Below are positions 35,542-44,231 of a DNA stretch of 64,000 bases, one piece after another; the first letter of the stretch is position 1, and each line of letters begins with the position of its first letter. The position numbers and the translations under genes are program-made. Source of the DNA: Deltaproteobacteria bacterium. GTDB taxonomy: Bacteria > Desulfobacterota > Desulfobulbia > Desulfobulbales > Desulfurivibrionaceae. The DNA is taken from NCBI GenBank assembly GCA_021847425.1, contig JAJZRF010000006.1:1-64000 (forward strand), read 5' to 3'. Below the pieces are notes generated by a model. It saw only the letters and a program-made list of their open reading frames with translations. It did not search any database and had not been told where the DNA came from.

Positions 35542-38500
35542 TCAGTTGGATAAGTAAAAGCCGAAGGAATGATCAAAGACAATCCGCATCCGGCCCTGGT
35601 TATCAGCGTCCTTGCTTGAATAGTGCACAATCTCGAAGCGCAAGCCTTCTTCTTCGCGAATTCCGAATTCAAGACAACGCTCGAGCAAGTCTTCAATATC
35701 AAAACACAACCAATCATTGGTGGCCCGCCCAAGGTGGTTCACCCATCCATTTTTTGAGACAAAGCACTGCTCGTAATTGACGATTTCCAGTCGCTGAAAA
35801 CACTCATCGCCATCGGCATCCTTCACCAGCCGCCAGGTCTGTTTCGGCTCTCCGGACCGTAAAGGATATTTGCGATAAAACCCCTCGGTCATCCACACAA
35901 CATTGGCTTGCGAGAGATCGCACAGACCTTTCATGGGATCTTTGAGGGTTATTTTGATGCTTTCGTCGTCCAATTGTCCCAACCGATGTCCTGCAAATCG
36001 CAGCCGGGCGTCAAGACCGTTCTTGAGATCTTCCCAGCGTAGCAACTCAGCCAGGTCGTGGTTGTCGTACCTGAGCCTGGTCGACTCCAATCCCGGTCGG
36101 CAAAAACAAATATCCTGGCCTCTGGCCCAGCGGGCATTGAATTGCAGGATGGCCACATTCGGTTCGGAAACCGTCACCCGCCGGTGCCGGTTGACACGAC
36201 CGGCCGTCTGGACAATCGACTGAGAACTGGATGGCTCGATGACCGCCCAGTCGAAATCGTGATCCCGGCCTATCTCTTCCACGGGAGTCGCCGCGACGAT
36301 AAAAGGTATGCTCGAAAAAGAAGAACGGGCCACTATGTCGGCAATCTCCGGGTCGGCGTTGATATTTTCATTTCCCTTCTTGCGATTCAAAAGGAAATCA
36401 AGCCGCTGCTCTTTGATAAAGCGCTGCACCACGAAATCCTGCGAGTGATAGCAGGCGATCCTAGCTTGCGGCAGACGGTCCGACAAAAATCTGGCGATTT
36501 GAATCGCGGTTTTTATATTAGCCACCCGGACCAGCCCGAAGGAGATCGTTTTTTCTGTCCCGCCGAAACCCCAGGCATTGCGGTCGTGCATCATATTGAC
36601 GGCTTCCGCCACCGCCTCAAGCCAGAAAGATTCACCCCTTCCGGCGACTAATTGCAGAACCGGACGCCTGTATGTTTTTTTGCCCATTTCCAACAGCATC
36701 CGGTTGATATGCCCTTGGTATTCCAACGCGAAGTTTTCGCTTGTGATAACCGATGGATCCACAAGATCGTCAATTACGGCAACGGAAAAATCAGGGGCTT
36801 TACCAAAGAGTTGCGCTCGCATCGAGATGCCGCTTTGATAAGCTTCATGAACCGCCTGCGCCACAGGAAAGGCAAGCGTGGCTGAGGAACAGATCAGATT
36901 ACGTCCGGAAAGCCCCACCATCTGAATCAGGCGCAACACAGCCACCATGGCAGTCGGATCATAGCTGTCGATCTCATCGAGCACAAGATCGCTGTCCAGA
37001 AGCCGCAACAGCGCCGAGACATGGTTCCCCTGGCGATTCAGCTCCCCGGCCGAGATAATAAAATCAATCGTCGAGGCTAATACAGGCGCCCCAAGAATTC
37101 GGGTGATAAAAGGTTTGCGATCCGACAAATGCGCCAACCATTCCGGCAACGATTGGTTGAGCCACTCTTCCTCAAAGAACCCATCGCTCTCGAATTCGGC
37201 TTCTATCTCCTTTCCATCTATATCCATGCGACCCGCTTCATGCAGTCTCGTTGCGACCTTGTCACCGATAACGGTCGCCATCTCGTCCTTGCCGATGCCG
37301 AGTTGGAGGCTCAGGGCATCGCCGGTTTGCAGGGTTAGGGTGCGCTGGTTCAAGGCAACCGCAAAGCGAACCCTAACCGCCTGACCAAGGGCGCAGGCGC
37401 ATTTGGCGTTCATACGCGTTTTGCCAGCACCGGTGCTGGCAACATTAAACACCAACACTGGCGCTTCGCTTGTTTGCCGAATACTATGGAATATATTGGC
37501 GGCTCGGTTCTGCCAGGCAAAAGGGCCTCGATCGTCGGAAGGTTCCAGAATCCTCTCGACAGCCTCTTCGGAAAGAGAAGGCAGCCTCAGCGTGGCCAAA
37601 CGGTAAACCGTTTTTGCTGCTACCTGGGACACATGCTCCAGATGCCAGAGTAGAGGCTGGTTATATCCTCGTTTTGTGCCATTGCCGATCTTGGAAGTGT
37701 TGGCATAAAGTCCGCTGTCAACTTGGCCATAATTTCCCTCTTCACGGGCCGAAACTAGGTGATCTGCAAAAATGAGTGCTGCCCTTGTCCACACCGCAAG
37801 GCCTCGCCAGTATCCGGGAGTTCGCTTCTCAGCGATTTTTTTGATTCGCTCAAGGGTTGCCGCGTATGTCTCATGCCATCGCATGGGGAGATCCCCGACT
37901 GGGCTGATTTCTGGTCGGCTATCCCGGAGAAAATAGCGTTCCCGCGAGGGTATTCCTAGACCGCTTACAGGCCCGAATAATCTGTGGTGCGACACCACGA
38001 GAAAATCGAGTACGTCATGTACCGAGCCAATTCCCTGTTTGAGCGAAAGTTCTTGCAGGCACCTTTGATTTGCCAAAGAACTCCACGATTGCTTTGTGTT
38101 CTGCTCTTTCCGCAATTCCTGCATGAGCCGCATGGAGACCCACTCATGGCGGACCGGATCGGCCTCCCCCTGAAATGCATTTGACAAAGACCTTGCAAGC
38201 TTTTCCTGAAAATGAATCGTTGCTTTTCCCGTGTCGTGAGCCAAGCCACCCGCACGGGCAAGCAAGGCGGCAAGACGGACCCACGTTGGGAAAGGTTCTT
38301 TGGGCTTTTTGACCCGCATATATCCGCAAGGAAAATGACCATCATGTCCGAATGGTCGCTTTGAACCCACGACCCAAAGAAGTTTCATTCTCCGGCGCCC
38401 ATCGTTACGATAACAGGCCACCGTTGTTTGACGAGTTGCGCTCCGTTTTAGCGCGGCTCGCATCTCTCGCATCCCTTCTTCTGTGATAGGAGTCGCCCAA

Positions 38501-38595
38501 GAAGTCTCGCCCGTGCGAATCGCATAGCTGTCAAGCGTTGCCCGTGTTTTTTTGATCGCTCGCTTTTCACAAGCAGAAATAATTATGATATGCAT
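35542..38595 (-). CDS. cas2-3: Cas2-3 fusion: adaptation subunit plus HD nuclease-helicase
   Basis: The 1017-residue protein starts with a Cas2-like domain (MHIIIISACEKRAIKKTRA, TSWATPITEEGM, LLWVVGSKRPFG, residues 1-95). It then has the HD nuclease motif GGLAHDTGKATIHFQ (His120, Asp121), and an SF2 helicase with Walker A STGAGKTRMNAK and the DExD box LVLDEIDSYDP. All nuclease and helicase motifs look intact, so it should degrade targeted DNA and, through the Cas2 part, join Cas1 in spacer acquisition. It is the first gene of the cas run here, 20 bp after the DinD-like gene on the same strand. Confidence 0.94.
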   Translation of the reverse strand: MHIIIISACEKRAIKKTRATLDSYAIRTGETSWATPITEEGMREMRAALKRSATRQTTVACYRNDGRRRMKLLWVVGSKRPFGHDGHFPCGYMRVKKPKEPFPTWVRLAALLARAGGLAHDTGKATIHFQEKLARSLSNAFQGEADPVRHEWVSMRLMQELRKEQNTKQSWSSLANQRCLQELSLKQGIGSVHDVLDFLVVSHHRLFGPVSGLGIPSRERYFLRDSRPEISPVGDLPMRWHETYAATLERIKKIAEKRTPGYWRGLAVWTRAALIFADHLVSAREEGNYGQVDSGLYANTSKIGNGTKRGYNQPLLWHLEHVSQVAAKTVYRLATLRLPSLSEEAVERILEPSDDRGPFAWQNRAANIFHSIRQTSEAPVLVFNVASTGAGKTRMNAKCACALGQAVRVRFAVALNQRTLTLQTGDALSLQLGIGKDEMATVIGDKVATRLHEAGRMDIDGKEIEAEFESDGFFEEEWLNQSLPEWLAHLSDRKPFITRILGAPVLASTIDFIISAGELNRQGNHVSALLRLLDSDLVLDEIDSYDPTAMVAVLRLIQMVGLSGRNLICSSATLAFPVAQAVHEAYQSGISMRAQLFGKAPDFSVAVIDDLVDPSVITSENFALEYQGHINRMLLEMGKKTYRRPVLQLVAGRGESFWLEAVAEAVNMMHDRNAWGFGGTEKTISFGLVRVANIKTAIQIARFLSDRLPQARIACYHSQDFVVQRFIKEQRLDFLLNRKKGNENINADPEIADIVARSSFSSIPFIVAATPVEEIGRDHDFDWAVIEPSSSQSIVQTAGRVNRHRRVTVSEPNVAILQFNARWARGQDICFCRPGLESTRLRYDNHDLAELLRWEDLKNGLDARLRFAGHRLGQLDDESIKITLKDPMKGLCDLSQANVVWMTEGFYRKYPLRSGEPKQTWRLVKDADGDECFQRLEIVNYEQCFVSKNGWVNHLGRATNDWLCFDIEDLLERCLEFGIREEEGLRFEIVHYSSKDADNQGRMRIVFDHSFGFYLSN

Positions 38596-38615
38596 GGCCC
38601 ACTATCATTATTTCA

Positions 38616-39434
38616 TTATTTTATAAGGGAGGGGGGCTCCGACCCATCCAGATAATTCCCTTCCGTAACCACCCCCTCCCCTGTTTCCTGCTCCAACTTC
38701 TCCCGCGCCTCCCCGGCAATGCCGCCGCCCTTGCGGGCCGCCACCTTGTTCTCCGCAAAACCACGCGCATCCCGCTTCCGGGCGATCTCGGTGGTGGCAG
38801 CCTCGCCCAGCATGGAGAAGATCATTTCCAGGCCGGTCATGTGGTCCCGCAGGTTTTCCCGCGCCAGGCCTTTCAGATTCTTGTGTTCCGATGGGGTCAG
38901 CCCAAAGGCGGCCCGAGAAATTTCCTCGGTCAGGATGGTCTGTTCCGGCTCGGCATTAACACCCCGTTTTTGCCATTCCTCGGTCAGCTCGGCCCGGATG
39001 GCGATGCCACGCATCCGCTTGCCAATCCAGGCTTCGGAATAGCCCTTGGCTCGGTACAACTCCCTGGTCCGGATAAGGGCCTGTTCCGGGTCTGCCATCT
39101 CCCGCATCCGTTCGCAGGCCGCCTTGGCCAACCACCGCCTGAACGGCTCCGCCTTGGGCGAGGGGATGGACTGGATGAGCCGGAAAATGCCTTCGGCATT
39201 GGCGCAATCAACCAGCTCCCGCCCGCCCGGAGTATCCAGCCAAAGAGGGGTGACAAACTGCCTCCACCCTCTGGCCAAACCACGGTCACGCCGGCACATT
39301 TTCTTGATGTACTCGCCGGGGTCCAGCGAATCGGTCAACGCCCCGACAACATCATCAACCGCAAACCACCATTCGTTGTTGTGCATGGTTCGCCGGATTT
39401 TCATGTCATCAAGAAGCGTAAGGCTGGTTTCCAT
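38616..39434 (-). CDS. DinD/BRO-N-family protein upstream of the cas operon
   Basis: The 272-residue protein has an N-terminal BRO-N-like DNA-binding domain (IRRTMHNNEWWFAVDDVVGAL) and the DinD-type middle and end: RTRELYRAKGYSEAWIGKRM, RGIAIRAELTEEWQKRGV, ISRAAFGLTPSEHKNLKGL, LRDHMTGLEMIFSMLGEAAT and RGFAENKVAARKGG. DinD of E. coli is LexA-controlled and inhibits RecA; BRO-N proteins also occur as phage antirepressors. Only 20 bp separate its stop from the cas2-3 start, so it may share the cas promoter. GAAAGGACGGG precedes its ATG. A link to CRISPR function is inferred from position only. Confidence 0.82.
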   Translation of the reverse strand: METSLTLLDDMKIRRTMHNNEWWFAVDDVVGALTDSLDPGEYIKKMCRRDRGLARGWRQFVTPLWLDTPGGRELVDCANAEGIFRLIQSIPSPKAEPFRRWLAKAACERMREMADPEQALIRTRELYRAKGYSEAWIGKRMRGIAIRAELTEEWQKRGVNAEPEQTILTEEISRAAFGLTPSEHKNLKGLARENLRDHMTGLEMIFSMLGEAATTEIARKRDARGFAENKVAARKGGGIAGEAREKLEQETGEGVVTEGNYLDGSEPPSLIK

Positions 39435-39772
39435 AATCCCCGTCCTTTCTCAATCCGCCGAAACCTGCATGGAAATAATATGCGGTAAGAATATTTCTCT
39501 TTCTCAAAACACAAAATCCCTGTCAGGATTCACAGTATTGCACCAAGCAGATTCCGGCAAGCAACAAAGGGATTCCCCGTATTTTTTCCGTATCCCGAGG
39601 CCGGAAATTTCCCCTACCATGCGCAGAGCATACCACCCCACCTGGGACAAATGGTGTCCCAGGTGGACAGAAAAAATAAAAAAATGAGGAACAGCCGAGG
39701 AGGGGTTACGAAAGGAGTACAGAGAGGGGAACTGCCCAGAACAGTCAAGGGAACGCAGGTGATTTATCGAGT
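39435..39772. other. intergenic region right of the cas operon
   Basis: No gene is recognised. The first ~90 bp next to the DinD-like gene are AT-rich and probably carry its promoter on the minus strand. The remainder leads into the HDOD/Dus fossil described separately. Confidence 0.4.
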
Positions 39773-39832
39773 CAGCCGGACGGCCTCATCGACATGAAAG
39801 AGCAGATCTTCGCGCAGCGCTCCGCTCAGTGA
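39773..39832 (+). pseudogene. fossil of the 3' end of an HDOD gene
   Basis: Read in frame to the TGA at 39830-39832, this stretch gives QPDGLIDMKEQIFAQRSAQ. The end of the intact HDOD gene (23712-23768) reads GPDDLIDMKDQIFEQLSVQ. Only the last ~20 codons survive, and no similarity is seen further upstream. Differences include third-position and amino-acid changes, as expected of a diverged copy. Confidence 0.75.
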
Positions 39833-40015
39833 TCCTCGACGGCCGCCTCGTTCTTGGCAAAAAAGGCGCAACCCCGCTCCCTGCCCTGGTCCAGCGATCC
39901 GCTGGATTGCACGGCCAAGGCCAGGTGATGCCCAACCGGATAATTCTTGGCACGAAATACAATAATGGCTGAACTCCTTGATGTGGCCCGGGCGCTGCTC
40001 CGGGGGATGGAAAGG
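39826..40015 (-). pseudogene. fossil of the 3' end of a tRNA-dihydrouridine synthase gene
   Basis: On the minus strand this stretch resembles the last ~55 codons of the intact dus gene (43190-44188), including the SSGSLDQ and FFAKNEA blocks. A few extra bases after CATTATT break the frame. The TGA ends at 39826, overlapping the HDOD fossil by seven bases, so the two gene ends were convergent. No dus sequence is seen beyond about 40015. Confidence 0.75.
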
Positions 40016-40240
40016 GAAAGAAGCAGGCGCTCAGAATCACAATGGATGCTTCTCCTCGCTGCAAAACATTAGCTATTGCAAAAGAAAACCCGGTCAGCTA
40101 CTTTGCGGGCTGACTCCTGCGGACGTGCATGTCGGCAGGAGGCAGGCTTCGGCCCGGCGGTCTTGAACGCGTCTCTTGCTGTTGGCACGTAAAACTGTTG
40201 ACCCGTAAAAAATCGCGAACATAGCGCGAGAGAGTTCACC
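40016..40240. other. intergenic region upstream of the kinase gene
   Basis: No coding sequence is recognised in the 225 bp between the Dus fossil and the kinase start. GAGAGAG lies just before the kinase ATG. Confidence 0.35.
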
Positions 40241-42304
40241 ATGAAGTCCCCCACCCTATTGCCACGGCTTTTCCGTGGGCACAGCACCCACTGGCGCTAT
40301 CTCGCCTACGGACTGATCATCGGGCTTCTCGGCAACCTGAGCGCCCTGATCAATCTCTTCCTGCACCCGGAAATCCCTTATCTGGACGCCAGCAACAGCA
40401 TTGTCGGCGGCATCCTCGCCCTGCTGGCCGCTATCCTCTGCATCATGCTGGAGACCCATATCCGACGGGATACCCTTTCCGCCTCCTCGGCCCGTCTCGG
40501 CCCCTACCCATGGATCCTGGTGGCCCTCTGGACCGTGCTCATCGGCGCTTCCCTGGCCTGGTCCATCTATTACAAACGCCAGGAAACCATGGCCGTGGCC
40601 AAGAACGAAGCCCGGACCATCTTTGACAAGGATCTTCTCTATTACCGCTGGGCAGCGGACCAGAACGGCGTTTTCGTGCCGGTTACCAAGGACATCCGCC
40701 CCAATCCCTATCTGAAGAATTTTCCCGACTCAAGCGGGGTTACCGATTCCGGCCACCCCCTGACCTTGGTCAACCCTGAGTATATGATCCGCCAGGTTTA
40801 CGAGATACAGACCTCGGACAACGATGTCCGGGGCCACATCACCAGTCTCAACCCGAGACGGCCCGGCAATGCGGCGGACCCCTGGGAGAAGAAGGCGCTG
40901 CAGGCCTTTGAGGAAAAGGGCGAAATAGAGGTCTCGGCCATCCAGGATATGGACGGCCAGCAGTATTTCAGGCTCATGCGGCCGATGATCACCGAACAGG
41001 GCTGCCTCAAATGCCATGCCGACCAGGGCTACGCTGTGGGGGATATCCGGGGCGGCATCTGTGTGTCGGTGCCCATGACCCTGTTGAACAGTCTCTTCCG
41101 CAAGGATGTCTTCACCATGGCCCTGGCCCACGGCGCACTGTGGATTCTCGGCCTGCTCGGTACCTTTCTCGGCGCCTATCGCATCACCGGCTCCATCCGC
41201 GAGAAGGAACAGGCGGAGACACGGCTCAGGGCCATCATCAACAACATGTTGGACGGGTTGATCACCGTGGAAGAGAACCGGACCATCGAATCGCTCAATG
41301 CCTCGGCCGCCGCCATGTTCGGCTACTCTCCCGAGGAGGCGGTGGGCCGGCCCATCGAGTTTTTGCTTCGTTTCCCGACCGGCCCCATCGACGATAAAAA
41401 CTTGGGCGCCTCCCTGCGGCAGGCCATCTCTTCCAGACGGCCGCTGCACGGGCTGCGGAAGAACGGCGACTCCTTCCCCGTTGCGCTGTCGCTGAGCGAA
41501 ATGCGCCTCGGGAGCAAACACCTCTTCATCGTCATGGTCCGCGATATCACCGAGGAAGAACAGCATCGCCACGAGGCCTTGCGGGCGGGCCAGCTGGCCG
41601 CCATCGGCGAACTCGCCGCCGGAGTTGCCCATGAGATCAACAATCCGGTGAACGGCATCATCAATTTCAGCCAGGTGCTGCTTGACGAGGCGGAGGACGA
41701 AGGAAACAAAACCTTTCAGGATATCCTTAAACGCATTATCAGCGAAGGCGAGCGGGTGGCGGGCATTATCAGCAACCTTCTCTCTTTTACCCGACAACGC
41801 GACGAGATTGTGGGGGATGTCAATCTCAAGGCCGTGATCGACGACTGTGTCGCCTTGCTGCTCTATCAACTCGACAAGGACAAGATCAAGCTCCAAGTCG
41901 AAATCCCCGACGATCTTCCCTTGCTGAAGGGCAACCCCCAACAGCTGCACCAGGTTTTCCTCAACCTGTTGACCAACGCCCGCTATGCTCTCAATCAGCG
42001 TTTCGTTGGCCCCGATCCCGACAAACGGATCGAGATTCAGAGTTGGACGATCACCGTTGATGGACGTCGGTTTATCCGGACGACCCTCACCGACCATGGC
42101 ATCGGCATCCCGCAGGATGTCATCAACCGGATTTTCGATTCGCTGTTCACCACCAAGCCGCCCGGCGAGGGCTCCGGCCTGGGCTTAAGCATCAGCAAGG
42201 GGCTGGTGCGGGATCACGCCGGCCAACTCACCCTGGAAAGCGTGCCCGGCGACCACACCGTCGCCACCGTCGACCTGCCGGCGGCCAGCAGCGACCAGGG
42301 GTGA
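40241..42304 (+). CDS. membrane histidine kinase with extracytoplasmic c-type heme sensor and PAS domain
   Basis: The 687-residue protein has N-terminal membrane helices (about residues 20-75 and 87-108), then an extracytoplasmic domain of the Tll0287-like/DUF3365 type with a heme-c motif in QGCLKCHADQGYA (near residue 260), and another membrane helix near residue 300. The cytoplasmic part has a PAS domain (LRAIINNMLDGLITVEENRT to about residue 440) and a kinase core: H-box AAGVAHEINNPVNGIINFSQ, N-box LLTNARYAL, G boxes DHGIGIP and GEGSGLGLSIS. It should sense redox state, a ligand or gas at the heme. Its response regulator is not adjacent; the RegA-type regulator at 13939-14475 has no local kinase, but linking them is speculation. 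Confidence 0.87.
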   Translation: MKSPTLLPRLFRGHSTHWRYLAYGLIIGLLGNLSALINLFLHPEIPYLDASNSIVGGILALLAAILCIMLETHIRRDTLSASSARLGPYPWILVALWTVLIGASLAWSIYYKRQETMAVAKNEARTIFDKDLLYYRWAADQNGVFVPVTKDIRPNPYLKNFPDSSGVTDSGHPLTLVNPEYMIRQVYEIQTSDNDVRGHITSLNPRRPGNAADPWEKKALQAFEEKGEIEVSAIQDMDGQQYFRLMRPMITEQGCLKCHADQGYAVGDIRGGICVSVPMTLLNSLFRKDVFTMALAHGALWILGLLGTFLGAYRITGSIREKEQAETRLRAIINNMLDGLITVEENRTIESLNASAAAMFGYSPEEAVGRPIEFLLRFPTGPIDDKNLGASLRQAISSRRPLHGLRKNGDSFPVALSLSEMRLGSKHLFIVMVRDITEEEQHRHEALRAGQLAAIGELAAGVAHEINNPVNGIINFSQVLLDEAEDEGNKTFQDILKRIISEGERVAGIISNLLSFTRQRDEIVGDVNLKAVIDDCVALLLYQLDKDKIKLQVEIPDDLPLLKGNPQQLHQVFLNLLTNARYALNQRFVGPDPDKRIEIQSWTITVDGRRFIRTTLTDHGIGIPQDVINRIFDSLFTTKPPGEGSGLGLSISKGLVRDHAGQLTLESVPGDHTVATVDLPAASSDQG

Positions 42305-42351
42305 GCCTCGGCAGAGGGATGTCCTGGTTTTTTCCCAATACCCTCACCAAC

Positions 42352-43050
42352 TCAGGGCAGACAGCACTTTTTGAATTTTTTGCCGCTGCCGCAAGGGCAG
42401 GGATCGTTGCGCCCCACCATGGGCTCGCTTTGGCGCCGGGGCCCGGCCAACGATACAGGCTCTTCCCGCCGGGCCAGCCAAAAGGCGTGGATATCCCGGA
42501 CATGACTCGCGATACCTTTCTGGAGAAGATCAATCCCTTCAGGATTCAGATCGTGGGCCTGCCAGTTCGTGACCTCGGTAAAGGCCAAGATGGGCATTAG
42601 GAGTTGCGTCAACTCATCAACGGCGGTGTGCCAGCGCTCCGCCGCCAGCCCGACGCCGCGCCAATACCCTTCGCACCACTCATCAACGATGGTGTAGGTT
42701 TTGCCCTCGACCTTGCGCTCCATGAAGATCGGTTCGAAATCCTCCGGCGCTTCCATCAGCATGGCGGAGATGGAGTTCATATGCCGCACCATCAGCGCAA
42801 AGATCTCTTCGAATTCCTTGCCGTTCTCCCAGACCGGCTCGAAGTCGCCCCAGACCGCCGGCAGCCACTGCGAAGGCATGACTGACACCGGCCCGCTGAT
42901 AATGGCGGTAAACAGCCCGTCCAGGGTCGAGACATCCAATACCCCCTCGTCCTTGCCTTCGGTGTCGGCGTCTTCATCAAGGCGATCAAGCAGGAAGTTA
43001 TCGAGGCGGTCGATTTCTTTTACGGTCAATGGCTTTGACAAGTTCTTCAT
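42352..43050 (-). CDS. UPF0149/YecA-family protein with SEC-C metal-binding tail
   Basis: The 232-residue protein has a YecA/UPF0149 domain ([12 protein letters not shown] and VWGDFEPVW, then [15 protein letters not shown]). It ends in a SEC-C zinc motif, [18 protein letters not shown], the same type found at the C-terminus of SecA. The function is unknown for most members. The SEC-C tail of SecA binds SecB and ribosomes, so a protein-quality-control role is possible but unproven. It converges on the kinase gene, with 47 bp between the stops. Confidence 0.88.
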   Translation of the reverse strand: MKNLSKPLTVKEIDRLDNFLLDRLDEDADTEGKDEGVLDVSTLDGLFTAIISGPVSVMPSQWLPAVWGDFEPVWENGKEFEEIFALMVRHMNSISAMLMEAPEDFEPIFMERKVEGKTYTIVDEWCEGYWRGVGLAAERWHTAVDELTQLLMPILAFTEVTNWQAHDLNPEGIDLLQKGIASHVRDIHAFWLARREEPVSLAGPRRQSEPMVGRNDPCPCGSGKKFKKCCLP

Positions 43051-43189
43051 GGTCTTTTCCTTTCGTTCACTCCGTTAGAGAATTGGGCAGGGAGATCAGG
43101 GGCGGCCGGAGCTGGGGATATTTTCCCCCGCTACTCCGCAAAACGCTGGGCGGCAATTCCTCCGTCGAGCCGGAACATTCACTCGTTGT

Positions 43190-44188
43190 TCAGCAATCCG
43201 CGCCACCCGCCTCGTTCTTGGCGAAAAAGGCGCAAGCCCGCTCCCTGGCCTGATCCAGCGAACCGCTGGATTGCACACCCGAGGCCAATCGATGCCCGAA
43301 GGGATAATTCTTGGCAAAATAATGGGTGAACTCCTTGAGGCGGCCCAACCGCCGTTCCGGCAGAAAGCTTTCCTCAAGCAGCTCGATGAAGCGCAGATAC
43401 AGCGCCGGCCTGTCCACCGGACCGACCTCCGGGCCAAGGTTGTACACCTCATGGGCCAGCTCGGCAAAAATCGAGGGGTGGATGGCGGCAGCCCGGCCGA
43501 TCATGAGGCCGTCCGCGCCTGATTGGGCCAGGCAGTTTCTGGCGTCCTCCACCGAAAAGATCCCGCCGTTGGCAATAACCGGGATGTTCAGCCAGCCTTT
43601 GATCTTGCCGACCCATGGCCAGCGCGGCTTGCGCACGAACGGCTCGCCCCGGAGCCGGGCATGCACGGAAAGCAGATCGATCCCCTCGCCTTCCAGCATC
43701 CGGCAGAAATCGCGCAATTTTCCCTCATCCAGGGTCTCGCCCAGCCGGATCTTGGCGGTAAGCGGCAGGCCGGTCTCCCTTCTGGCCGCAGCCACCACAC
43801 CCTGCACCGTGGCGGGCTCCTCCATGAGGCGGCTGCCCGCCCCCATGCGGCGCACGGTCGGAGCAGGACAGCCCAGGTTGAGGTCAATGGCCTCGGCCCC
43901 CAGAGTATGGAGCTTGGCAATGGCAGGGGCGACCTCCGCCTCCCGGCTGACCAGCAGTTGATAGGAAAGGGGGGTTTCCTGGGGGCTGCGCACCAGATAG
44001 GGGGAAAGCTGCGGACTTTCCGAAGGCAGACGGGCAGCGGAGAGCATCTCGCTGGACAACAGGCCGATGCCGCCCTGCTCCAGAATAAGACGGCGCAAGG
44101 CAGAATGGGTCAAGCCGGCCATGGGCGCGAGCAGGAGCGGGGGGGAAATCTCCAGCCCTTTGAGCCGGATGGATTGCGCCTTATCCAT
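43190..44188 (-). CDS. tRNA-dihydrouridine synthase
   Basis: The 332-residue FMN enzyme reduces uridine to dihydrouridine in tRNA D-loops. It shows LLLAPMAGLTHSALRRLI at the N-terminus, the catalytic-cysteine block DLNLGCPAPTVRRMGAG (near residue 100), LTAKIRLG, IPVIANGGIFSVEDA and GADGLMIGRAA for FMN phosphate binding. The C-terminal helical domain ends in FFAKNEAGGADC. The ATG at 44188 is chosen because GGAAAG precedes it and the family N-terminus starts there. A broken copy of its 3' end is at 39826-40015. Whether it is DusA, DusB or DusC type is not decided. Confidence 0.9.
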   Translation of the reverse strand: MDKAQSIRLKGLEISPPLLLAPMAGLTHSALRRLILEQGGIGLLSSEMLSAARLPSESPQLSPYLVRSPQETPLSYQLLVSREAEVAPAIAKLHTLGAEAIDLNLGCPAPTVRRMGAGSRLMEEPATVQGVVAAARRETGLPLTAKIRLGETLDEGKLRDFCRMLEGEGIDLLSVHARLRGEPFVRKPRWPWVGKIKGWLNIPVIANGGIFSVEDARNCLAQSGADGLMIGRAAAIHPSIFAELAHEVYNLGPEVGPVDRPALYLRFIELLEESFLPERRLGRLKEFTHYFAKNYPFGHRLASGVQSSGSLDQARERACAFFAKNEAGGADC

Positions 44189-44231
44189 GCAGGGCTTTCC
44201 GGCACATTTCTTTAAAAAAACACACCATAGC

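Noticed and set aside
30993-38595. Type I-Fv (minimal) or transposon-linked I-F3 system
   Set aside because: Csy1, Csy2 and Csy3 are all recognisable, and cas1 and an intact HD/helicase Cas2-3 are present. I-F3 systems lack cas1 and cas2-3, and no tniQ or tns genes are seen.
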